In this document: positions 17,747 through 24,009 of the stretch, one piece after another | Position numbering within the stretch: the first letter of the stretch is position 1 | Layout of the letters: each line of letters begins with the position of its first letter | DNA from: an uncultured Bacteroidota bacterium | GTDB lineage: Bacteria; Bacteroidota; Bacteroidia; AKYH767-A; OLB10 | DNA length: 39,381 nt | Assembly: GCA_900696575.1 (NCBI GenBank) | Contig: CAADHD010000011.1 | Location: 1 to 39,381, forward strand | Direction of reading: 5' to 3' | The notes under the pieces: generated by a model | Database searches by the model: none | The model's input: the letters and a program-made list of their open reading frames with translations, nothing else | What the model was told of the DNA's origin: nothing | Position numbers and translations under genes: made by a program

Positions 17747-18583
17747 ATGTACACACAGGCAGAACTCGATTACGAAAAAGAGCAAAGGCGGAAAAGCATA
17801 CTCATTACCGCAGGCATTCATGCTTTATTGGTTTTGTTGCTGATACTTTTGAAAATGATACCGCCTGTTCCTCCGCCCGAAGAGGAAGGAATCATGATTA
17901 ATTTCGGAACATCCGATCAGGGAACAGGTACAGTTCAGCCGCAGGAAGTTACCACCGATAAAAATACAGCAGAATCAAATGCTCTTCGTAATGAGCAGCC
18001 ACGCGAACAGGCTGCCGTAAAGGAGAATCAGCCTGTTAAAACGCAGGAGGTGGAAGAAACCCCGCGAATAACCAAAGAGAAAACTAAAGCAGAAATTAAG
18101 AAAGATTCTCCTAAACCTATCGAACAGCCTAAAAAAGTGGAAGATCCAAAACCTGATCAGAGTGCACTTTATAAAGGCAAAAAAAATCAGCCAAGCCAGG
18201 GAAGCTCAGGAAGTGAAGGAACAACCGGCAAGCCCGGTGATCAGGGCTCGCCTGATGGAGATCCGCATTCTCCAAGCCATACCGGAAGCGGAAAAGGAAC
18301 TGATGGGCTAAAATTTGATTTGGCAGGCAGAGGATGGAGAGTTAAACCTCCGATTGATGACCGCTCGCAGGAAACAGGCAGAGTAGTGATTAACATTAAA
18401 GTTGATAAAGAGGGAAATGTTATTTCTGCCACAGGACCGGGAAAAGGCTCAACTACACAAAGCCTGAATCTTTATCAAAAGTCGCGTGATGCTGCTTTGA
18501 AAGCCAAATTCAGTCCATGCCTCAGGGTTGATTGTGCAGAAGAACAAAACGGTTCCATCACATTCATTTTCTCCGTTGAATGA
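17747..18583 (+). CDS. TonB-like energy transducer
   Basis: A 278-residue protein. A cytoplasmic stub is followed by one helix (about residues 19-36, ILITAGIHALLVLLLILL), the Pro-rich segment PPVPPPEEEG, a long Pro/Glu/Lys/Ser-Gly-rich periplasmic spacer (about 60-185), and a compact C-terminal domain. The segments GRVVINIKVDKEGNVISA and AALKAKFSP match the TonB C-terminal pattern of a strand, a variable loop and then a final strand (GSITFIFSVE). The order after exbB and exbD supports a role as the protein that contacts outer-membrane TonB-dependent receptors. It overlaps the folC start by 4 bp (ATGA). Confidence 0.85.
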   Translation: MYTQAELDYEKEQRRKSILITAGIHALLVLLLILLKMIPPVPPPEEEGIMINFGTSDQGTGTVQPQEVTTDKNTAESNALRNEQPREQAAVKENQPVKTQEVEETPRITKEKTKAEIKKDSPKPIEQPKKVEDPKPDQSALYKGKKNQPSQGSSGSEGTTGKPGDQGSPDGDPHSPSHTGSGKGTDGLKFDLAGRGWRVKPPIDDRSQETGRVVINIKVDKEGNVISATGPGKGSTTQSLNLYQKSRDAALKAKFSPCLRVDCAEEQNGSITFIFSVE

Positions 18584-19863
18584 CCTGGCAGCAGGCGCTT
18601 GATTATCTCTTTGCGCAGCTTCCGATGTTTCATCGCATAGGGGCAGCCGCTTATAAGAATAATCTAGATAACAGCCTGGCACTTGATAACCTGCTCCATC
18701 ATCCTCATAAAAATTATCCATGCATTCATATTGCAGGAACCAATGGAAAAGGCTCAGTTTCGAATATGCTGGCAGCCATTTATCAATCGGCCGGTTACAG
18801 AACCGGATTATTCACTTCTCCTCATCTGAAAGATTTCAGAGAGAGAATACGTGTTGACGGTAAAATGATTAGCCGGCAATATGTGATACGGTTCATTGAA
18901 AATCATAGAACTGAATTTGAAAAAATTCAACCTTCATTTTTTGAGTGGACTGCTGCATTAGCTTTTGATTTTTTCAGAAATAAAAAAATTGATATTGCCA
19001 TCATCGAAACCGGGTTGGGAGGAAGGCTCGATTCCACCAACATCATCACACCTGATTTGTCTGTCATCACCAATATCGGATGGGATCATGCTTATCTGCT
19101 GGGTAACAGTCTTCAGAAAATTGCTGCCGAAAAGGCAGGCATCATCAAATCAGGTGTTCCTGTTGTAATTGGTGAAAAGCAAGAACCCGTAAAAGCGGTT
19201 TTTGAAAATAAGGCGAAAGATGCTGCCAGTCCGCTCGTTTTTGCTTCAGAGAATTTTAAAATTGTAAAAAAGGCAGAATTAGTTCAGAGAATGAAAGTGG
19301 ACATCTTTCACAAACGAAAACAATATCTGAAAGATGTTATTATGGATTTAACCGGATTTTATCAGCTAAAGAACATATGTAGTGTTCTGCAAGCGGTTCA
19401 AATGCTGAACAGAAAATTTCCGGTGGAAGAAAAACATATCCGTAAGGGATTGAAACAGGTTAAAAAGATTACCGGTTTTAATGGACGATGGACGGTTTTA
19501 TCAAAACAACCAATGATTATTGCTGATACGGGACACAACCGTGAAGGAATCTCTGAAGTTATAAAGCAGATTGAATCCATAAAATTTAGCAGGCTGCATA
19601 TTATTCTTGGAATGGTGGCCGATAAAGATGTTAATTCTGTTTTAAGAATGTTTCCCCGAAATGCAGAGTATTATTTCTGCAAACCATCAGTTCCGCGCGG
19701 ATTGGATGCCGGGCAGTTGTGCGAATCAGCAAAGAAATTCGGGTTATCAGGAAAAAGTTTTTTCTCCGTTAAAAGTGCCTTAAAAACTGCAAAAATTAAT
19801 GCGGGTAGAGGTGACCTGATATTTATCGGAGGCAGCACTTTTGTGGTTTCTGAAATCATTTAA
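18580..19863 (+). CDS. folC: Folylpolyglutamate synthase / dihydrofolate synthase
   Basis: A 427-residue Mur-ligase-family enzyme. The ATP-binding loop GTNGKGSV is at residues 53-60, and TSPHLKDFRERIRVDG contains the Omega-loop signature. TGLGGRLDSTN and ITNIGWDHAYLLG supply Mg2+ and folate contacts, and IADTGHNREG lies at the domain boundary. It adds glutamate to folates and probably also makes dihydrofolate from dihydropteroate. Its ATG overlaps the stop of the TonB-like gene, so translation of the two is probably coupled despite unrelated functions. Length fits the bifunctional enzyme. Confidence 0.94.
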   Translation: MTWQQALDYLFAQLPMFHRIGAAAYKNNLDNSLALDNLLHHPHKNYPCIHIAGTNGKGSVSNMLAAIYQSAGYRTGLFTSPHLKDFRERIRVDGKMISRQYVIRFIENHRTEFEKIQPSFFEWTAALAFDFFRNKKIDIAIIETGLGGRLDSTNIITPDLSVITNIGWDHAYLLGNSLQKIAAEKAGIIKSGVPVVIGEKQEPVKAVFENKAKDAASPLVFASENFKIVKKAELVQRMKVDIFHKRKQYLKDVIMDLTGFYQLKNICSVLQAVQMLNRKFPVEEKHIRKGLKQVKKITGFNGRWTVLSKQPMIIADTGHNREGISEVIKQIESIKFSRLHIILGMVADKDVNSVLRMFPRNAEYYFCKPSVPRGLDAGQLCESAKKFGLSGKSFFSVKSALKTAKINAGRGDLIFIGGSTFVVSEII

Positions 19864-19872
19864 ATGGATTCC

Positions 19873-19902
19873 TTGCATTTAATTAACCCATCTCTATATT
19901 TG
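19873..19902 (+). promoter_or_regulatory. Consensus Bacteroidota promoter for the tRNA / GIY-YIG unit
   Basis: TTG at 19873-19875 is followed after exactly 19 bp by TATATTTG at 19895-19902. This is a full match to the TTG-N19-TAnnTTTG promoter form known in Bacteroidota. It lies just after the folC stop and would start transcription near 19908, upstream of the degenerate tRNA, tRNA-Val and the nuclease gene. Confidence 0.75.
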
Positions 19903-19937
19903 CGCTCCGTTTTTTAAAAGAGTTGGTATTATTTAAA

Positions 19938-20010
19938 GAGAGCATAGCTCAACTGGTTCAGAGCATCCCGACAGCAAGTCGGGAGGGTCAGAGGTTGAGA
20001 AAATGCTTAC
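19938..20010 (+). pseudogene. Degenerate tRNA (tRNA-Val-like 5' half, altered anticodon arm)
   Basis: The first half matches the intact tRNA-Val 76 bp downstream almost base for base: GAGAGCA for GGGAGCA, then TAGCTCAACTGGTTCAGAGCA for TAGCTCAGCTGGTTCAGAGCA. The anticodon arm is replaced by TCCCGA-CAGCAAG-TCGGGA, a 6-bp stem whose 7-base loop lacks the U33 needed for function. The variable loop GGGTC is kept. The T-arm (AGAGGTTGAGAAAATG) no longer pairs, and the 3' acceptor strand (TGCTTAC) mispairs. It is therefore a non-functional tRNA relic. Confidence 0.75.
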
Positions 20011-20013
20011 ATT

Positions 20014-20088
20014 GGGAGCATAGCTCAGCTGGTTCAGAGCACCTGCCTTACAAGCAGGGGGTCACAGGTTCGATCCCTGTTGCTCCCA
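20014..20088 (+). tRNA. tRNA-Val (anticodon UAC)
   Basis: A complete 75-nt cloverleaf. The acceptor stem GGGAGCA pairs with TGCTCCC with discriminator A at 20088. The D-arm is GCTC...GAGC. The anticodon stem CCTGC/GCAGG encloses loop CTTACAA, giving anticodon TAC. The variable loop is GGGTC. The T-stem ACAGG/CCTGT has loop TTCGATC. All stems pair fully. The 3' CCA is not encoded (ACAAAA follows), so it must be added after transcription. The GIY-YIG gene starts 12 nt beyond the discriminator base. Confidence 0.97.
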
Positions 20089-20100
20089 CAAAAAAAAACA

Positions 20101-20385
20101 GTGGCGGTATTTTATATCCTTTTTTCCAAGGCTAAAGACCGGTATTACATCGGTTACACAACCGATATACTTGCAGAACGTATCAGACGTCACAACGCAA
20201 ACCACAAAGGATTTACCGGAAAAACTTCAGATTGGGAATTGGTTTATTCTGAGAGTTATTCAGACAATCTGCGGGCACATACCCGCGAAAGGGAAGTAAA
20301 GCGCTGGAAAAGCCGTAAAATGATTGAAAAGTTGATAAAAACACAATCTTCAGAAGTGCTGCCGGGTTCTGAGCATCCCGAATAA
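20101..20385 (+). CDS. GIY-YIG domain nuclease, tRNA-associated
   Basis: A 94-residue protein essentially made of one GIY-YIG nuclease domain: VFYILFSK (GIY strand), DRYYIGYT (YIG strand, residues 13-20), Arg in ERIRRH (about 27-31), and the helix with REREVKRWKSR (about 62-72) holding the conserved Glu. The start is GTG 20101; the frame is open back into the tRNA T-arm with no ATG available. The last residues GSEHPE and the stop are encoded by DNA of a downstream tRNA relic. Single-domain members of the UvrC/URI-like subfamily are common next to tRNA genes in Bacteroidota, but their role is unclear. The gene has no promoter of its own and would be read with tRNA-Val. Confidence 0.87.
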   Translation: MAVFYILFSKAKDRYYIGYTTDILAERIRRHNANHKGFTGKTSDWELVYSESYSDNLRAHTREREVKRWKSRKMIEKLIKTQSSEVLPGSEHPE

Positions 20386-20435
20386 CAGTCGGGAAAAACA
20401 ACCCGATACAGATCGGGATTGCTCACACAAAAAAA
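20371..20435 (+). repeat. 3' half of a degenerate tRNA flanking the GIY-YIG gene
   Basis: GAGCATCCCGA-ataac-AGTCGGGA (20371-20394) repeats GAGCATCCCGA-cagca-AGTCGGGA (19961-19984) of the upstream tRNA relic, with the same length and only the 5-base loop differing. A second hairpin CCCGAT-ACAG-ATCGGG (20402-20417) occupies the place of a T-arm. TTGCTCACACAAAAAAA (20419-20435) matches the 3' end of tRNA-Val and its tail (TTGCTCCCACAAAAAAA from 20080) at all but one base. The nuclease stop codon lies inside this element. Confidence 0.72.
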
Positions 20436-20573
20436 TTGAATAGAACATATTTATTAGAATGCATTTTTTCTTGAGCAGTGCCAAAAGTTTCAGTTTTTGA
20501 TAAATTTTGAGATAACCCATCAGAGGTTTCAATAAATTCTGTCTTGTGAATTATTTTTTCTCTCATGTTCGCG

Positions 20574-20828
20574 CTACAATTCCCTCACTTCCTCCACAGC
20601 TTTAATTTCAGGCACAGCTTTTAAAATAGCTTGCTCAATGCCGGCACGCATAGTCATGGCGCTCATGCTACAGGTGCTGCATGCGCCCTGCAATTCAATT
20701 CTTGCAATCAGATCATCCGTTACTTCCACTAATTGCACATCACCTTCATCGGCTTGTAAAAAAGGACGAACCTCATCCAGCGCTTTTTCTATACGCTGCA
20801 TTAACTGATTCAATTGATCAATTTGCAT
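20574..20828 (-). CDS. NifU C-terminal-domain Fe-S scaffold protein
   Basis: An 84-residue protein that is a single NifU-like (Nfu) domain. GACSTCSM carries the CxxC pair (Cys50 and Cys53) that binds a labile [4Fe-4S] cluster at a dimer interface, and MTMRAGIEQAI follows as usual. It would deliver Fe-S clusters to target proteins. The ATG at 20828 gives the conserved start (IDQLNQLMQRIEKALDEVRP), while a longer frame to 20978 runs inside mrp and is not domain-like. It overlaps the 3' end of mrp by 11 bp, so the two are likely translated together and work in one Fe-S pathway. Confidence 0.9.
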   Translation of the reverse strand: MQIDQLNQLMQRIEKALDEVRPFLQADEGDVQLVEVTDDLIARIELQGACSTCSMSAMTMRAGIEQAILKAVPEIKAVEEVREL

Positions 20829-21912
20829 GAACCGGTTTTTCTTTTGAAGTTGCGTTGACAATTGCCATCTGTTGTGCCATCTTGGCAGCAATCTCACCAA
20901 AAATTTTACCTGAAATCGTGGTGGGGTCCATGGCTTCGGGAATGCCGTTATCACTTGCTTCGCGCAATGATTGCACAAGCGGAATGCTGCCTAGCAAAGG
21001 AACTTTCATTTCGGATGCTAATTTGTCTCCACCGCCTTTGCCGAAGATGTAGTATTTGTTATTTGGCAGTTCGGCAGGAGTGAAGTAAGCCATGTTTTCA
21101 ATCAAACCCAGAACCGGAATGTTAATGGAAGGTTTACGGAACATGTCAATTCCTTTGCGGGCATCGGCTAACGCTACTTCCTGCGGAGTAGTAACAACCA
21201 CAGCACCGCTTACCGGAAAAGAAGTTGACAGGGTGAGATGAATATCAGAAGTACCGGGAGGCAAATCAACCAACAGGTAATCAAGCTCGCCCCAGATGGT
21301 ATCGGTAAATAATTGCTGTAAAGCACGGGAAGCCATAGGTCCGCGCCAGACTACAGCCTGTGTTTTATCAACTAAAAAACCGATGCTTACCATTTTTACT
21401 CCGTATTTATCTACCGGTACCATTAATGTTTTTCCGTCTTTTTCTTCTGCAAAAAGTTTTTCATGTTCAACACCGAACATCAATGGCTGCGATGGTCCGA
21501 AAATATCGGCATCCACCAATCCCGTCTTTGCTCCGGTGGCTGCAAGCGCCACAGCAAGATTGGCAGCTACCGTTGATTTGCCAACGCCACCCTTGCCGGA
21601 TGAGATCGCAATGATATTCTTAACAGTTGGTAACATGGCTGATTTGGAAGGATGTCTTCCTGTTACATCAGCCGTCATGTTAACTTTTACAATAGCATCC
21701 TTATCAACATAATGAACGACTGCATTTACGCAGGCCGTTCTGATTAAATCTTTAAGAGGACAGGCAGGGGTGGTTAATACTACCGTAAAACTCACTTCCT
21801 TTCCGTTAACCTGCACATCGCGGATCATGTTAAGCGTAACCAAATCTTTTTTCAGATCCGGTTCTTCTACATACCGCAGCGCATCCAGTACTTGTTCTTT
21901 GGTGATATTCAT
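20818..21912 (-). CDS. Mrp/ApbC-type P-loop ATPase (Fe-S cluster carrier family)
   Basis: A 364-residue protein. The N-terminal MIP18/DUF59-type domain (about residues 1-85) contains CPLKDLI with Cys51. It is followed by a deviant Walker A P-loop GKGGVGKST at residues 106-114 and the ATPase segments VDADIFGPSQP and LLVDLPPGTSD. Family members carry and transfer Fe-S clusters. The usual C-terminal CxxC is absent: after IENMAYF the sequence reads TPAELPNNKYYIFG, and the only cysteines in the protein are Cys51 and Cys61. The overlapping nifU-domain gene encodes a CxxC. A -7 box (TACCTTTG) lies about 17 bp upstream. Confidence 0.92.
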   Translation of the reverse strand: MNITKEQVLDALRYVEEPDLKKDLVTLNMIRDVQVNGKEVSFTVVLTTPACPLKDLIRTACVNAVVHYVDKDAIVKVNMTADVTGRHPSKSAMLPTVKNIIAISSGKGGVGKSTVAANLAVALAATGAKTGLVDADIFGPSQPLMFGVEHEKLFAEEKDGKTLMVPVDKYGVKMVSIGFLVDKTQAVVWRGPMASRALQQLFTDTIWGELDYLLVDLPPGTSDIHLTLSTSFPVSGAVVVTTPQEVALADARKGIDMFRKPSINIPVLGLIENMAYFTPAELPNNKYYIFGKGGGDKLASEMKVPLLGSIPLVQSLREASDNGIPEAMDPTTISGKIFGEIAAKMAQQMAIVNATSKEKPVHAN

Positions 21913-21928
21913 AATTTCATTGAAAATG

Positions 21929-21936
21929 CAAAGGTA
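21929..21936 (-). promoter_or_regulatory. Promoter -7 box for mrp-nifU
   Basis: On the minus strand TACCTTTG fits the TAnnTTTG element of Bacteroidota promoters and lies 16 bp before the mrp start, giving a very short leader. I see no TTG at the expected -33 position, so this is a half-site. Confidence 0.4.
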
Positions 21937-22006
21937 ATGATGAGAGCGTCCAACCGCCTTTAAAACAGTGAATGAAGTTAATTGTTCATTCCAGAAATTA
22001 CGGTTC

Positions 22007-22038
22007 TTGATTATCCGATGCAGGAGATTCTATCTTTG
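22007..22038 (+). promoter_or_regulatory. Promoter for the rhomboid operon
   Basis: TTG at 22007-22009 and TATCTTTG at 22031-22038 are spaced by 21 bp, within the known range for the TTG / TAnnTTTG pair in Bacteroidota. The rhomboid ATG begins 9 bp after the -7 box, so the mRNA would have almost no 5' leader. Confidence 0.6.
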
Positions 22039-22046
22039 GCCTCTTC

Positions 22047-22652
22047 ATGACGTTGCGCATTATTATTCTTACTGTTTTTGCTTCGGTAATTTGTTTTTAC
22101 AACCGCGACATGTTGTCAAAACTGATTTTTAACCCATGGATGGTTTCGGAACGGAAGCAGTGGTACCGTATGATTACTTCCGGATTTATTCATGCCGACT
22201 GGCTTCATATCGGTTTGAATATGCTGGTATTTTTCAGTTTCGGACTGGCAGTGGAGCGCTACTATGAAATGATTTTCGGAGTAAAAGGCACGTATTATTT
22301 TGTAATGCTTTATGTAGCCGCTATTATTTTCTCCATTACTCCCAGTTATGTCAAGCATAAGCACGATTATAATTACAATGCATTAGGCGCATCGGGGGCT
22401 GTGGCGGCTGTATTATTTACTGCTATTCTTTTCAATCCGCTGGCTCCGGTTTATCTGTTTGGCATCATCAAGCTGCCCGGAATTCTGGTTGGGGTAGGTT
22501 ATTTATTTTATGAATACCGCGCTGGCAAGCAGGGCGGAACCAACATTAATCATGATGCACATTTCTGGGGTGCTTTATTTGGTGTTGCCTACACCATTCT
22601 AATTCATCCTCCTGTTGTCATACATTTTTTTAATCAGCTAACCAATTTCTGA
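22047..22652 (+). CDS. Rhomboid family intramembrane serine protease
   Basis: A 201-residue membrane protein with about six helices. GASG carries the catalytic Ser at residue 116 (ALGASGAVAAV), and the partner His is in HFWGALFG (about residue 172). The oxyanion-hole pattern HxxxN is present as HIGLN (about 54-58). It cleaves membrane proteins within their transmembrane segments; the substrate is unknown. A fitting promoter lies just upstream. The stop TGA overlaps the next start ATG by one base, beginning a chain of overlapping genes. Confidence 0.9.
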   Translation: MTLRIIILTVFASVICFYNRDMLSKLIFNPWMVSERKQWYRMITSGFIHADWLHIGLNMLVFFSFGLAVERYYEMIFGVKGTYYFVMLYVAAIIFSITPSYVKHKHDYNYNALGASGAVAAVLFTAILFNPLAPVYLFGIIKLPGILVGVGYLFYEYRAGKQGGTNINHDAHFWGALFGVAYTILIHPPVVIHFFNQLTNF

Positions 22653-23140
22653 TGCCCTTGAACAAAGCCATTTTTCTTGACCGTGACGGGGTAATTAACC
22701 GCGACAGGAAAGAATACACTTTCAAAACGGAAGATTTTGTTTTTAACGAAGGCATTTTTAATGCACTGAAAATTCTTCAGACAAAAAGATTTCTGCTTGT
22801 TGTTATTACCAATCAGGCAGGAATTGCCAAAGGCCTTTATACCCATGACGATGTAAATGCTGTTCATCAGTTTCTGCTTGATGAATTGAATAAGCACGGC
22901 ATTAATATTACGGAAGTTTATTATTGTCCGCATTATGGCGAAATCTCCGAATGCCTATGTCGTAAACCCAAATCATTGATGATTGAAAAAGCACTGGCGC
23001 GATTTGATATTGATGCAAACCGATCATTTTTTATTGGCGACCGCAAACGAGATATGGAAGCAGCAGCGGCAGCAGGTGTAAAAGGTATTTTAGTGGATGA
23101 AAACCAAAACCTAAATTCTATTCTGCACCTAATACCATGA
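22652..23140 (+). CDS. HAD-IIIA phosphatase, GmhB-like
   Basis: A 162-residue HAD-superfamily enzyme. FLDRDGVINRD has the nucleophile Asp10 and acid/base Asp12. VITNQAGIAKG is motif II and FIGDRKRDMEAA is motif IV. CPHYGEISECLCRKP matches the zinc loop of D-glycero-D-manno-heptose-1,7-bisphosphate 7-phosphatase (GmhB). At 162 residues it is a little shorter than E. coli GmhB. A heptose role would fit lipopolysaccharide synthesis, but no other heptose genes are in the window; histidinol-phosphatase-type activity is the alternative. It overlaps rhomboid by 1 bp and the aminotransferase gene by 4 bp. Confidence 0.85.
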   Translation: MPLNKAIFLDRDGVINRDRKEYTFKTEDFVFNEGIFNALKILQTKRFLLVVITNQAGIAKGLYTHDDVNAVHQFLLDELNKHGINITEVYYCPHYGEISECLCRKPKSLMIEKALARFDIDANRSFFIGDRKRDMEAAAAAGVKGILVDENQNLNSILHLIP

Positions 23141-23958
23141 GCATTGTTTTGATTAACGGAAAGTGGGAATCAACTGAAAATCCTGTGCTGAATTTTACGA
23201 ACCGCAGCTTTTTATTTGGTGATGGATTATTTGAATCCATGTTATGGAAAGACGGACGTTTGCATTTTCCTGAAGAACATATTGCACGATTGAGGAAAGG
23301 AATGCAATTGTTTGAGATGAGGGCTCCTGATTTTTTTAATGCCGGATGGCTTGCTGATAACAGCAAAACGCTGCTTGAAAAGAATGAAATTAAAGGAATG
23401 GCCAGGGTGAGGTTGAATATTTACCGGGAGGGAGGTGGCGTTTATACTCCGGAAGGACTGGATGCTCATTATATTCTCAGTTGTTATCCTATCAAAAGTG
23501 ATTACAGTTCTCCTGTTTCAAAGATGGGAGTTTTTAAGACCGTTGTAAAACCGAAATGCGAACTATCGAATTACAAAACTGCTTCTTCGGCTGTGTATGT
23601 ACTGGCCGGATTATTTGCACGAAAGAATGCCTTTGATGATGTTTTTATTTTGAATACCGATGGCCACATTACCGATGCAGTTTCATCCAATGTTTTCATC
23701 ATAAAAAACGATGAATTGATTACTCCCCCGCTTTCTGACGGCTGCCTTGACGGGGTGATGCGGAAATTTGTTTTAGCCAATTGTCAAATTGCCGGATTAA
23801 AGGGAACCGAAAAAAGCGTTTCCGCAAAAATGGTTGAAGAAGCTGATGAAGTGTTTCTGACCAATGCAGTGGCAAGAATCAGAAGTGTGATGCAGTTTTC
23901 AGAGAAAAAATTCGGTAACCGCTTTACAAAATTGTTACAAAGCAGCATTCTCAGTTAA
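23137..23958 (+). CDS. Class IV PLP aminotransferase / aminodeoxychorismate lyase-like
   Basis: A 273-residue fold-type IV PLP enzyme. FLFGDGLFESM is the N-terminal signature, the PLP lysine is expected at Lys147 in LSNYKTASS, and the phosphate-binding stretch DAVSSNVFII follows. The family includes branched-chain aminotransferases, D-amino-acid aminotransferases and 4-amino-4-deoxychorismate lyase (PabC). The length suits PabC or D-amino-acid transaminase. The residue usually Glu in the TExxSSNxF motif is Asp180 here. PabC would be consistent with folC elsewhere in the window, but that is only circumstantial. It overlaps the upstream phosphatase gene by ATGA. Confidence 0.82.
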   Translation: MSIVLINGKWESTENPVLNFTNRSFLFGDGLFESMLWKDGRLHFPEEHIARLRKGMQLFEMRAPDFFNAGWLADNSKTLLEKNEIKGMARVRLNIYREGGGVYTPEGLDAHYILSCYPIKSDYSSPVSKMGVFKTVVKPKCELSNYKTASSAVYVLAGLFARKNAFDDVFILNTDGHITDAVSSNVFIIKNDELITPPLSDGCLDGVMRKFVLANCQIAGLKGTEKSVSAKMVEEADEVFLTNAVARIRSVMQFSEKKFGNRFTKLLQSSILS

Positions 23959-24009
23959 ATCTGAATTACGGTTTCCTTTGAATTTTCTAATTTTATGACC
24001 TAAAAAACC

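Noticed and set aside
19923-20135. 70-codon open frame across the tRNA relic and tRNA-Val
   Set aside because: It is translation of tRNA sequence on the sense strand (SSAGSEHLPYKQGVTGSIPVAP) and has no protein-like features.
20440-20573. Small gene between the GIY-YIG gene and the nifU-domain gene
   Set aside because: Only short frames on both strands with frequent stops and no recognisable motif; treated as spacer.
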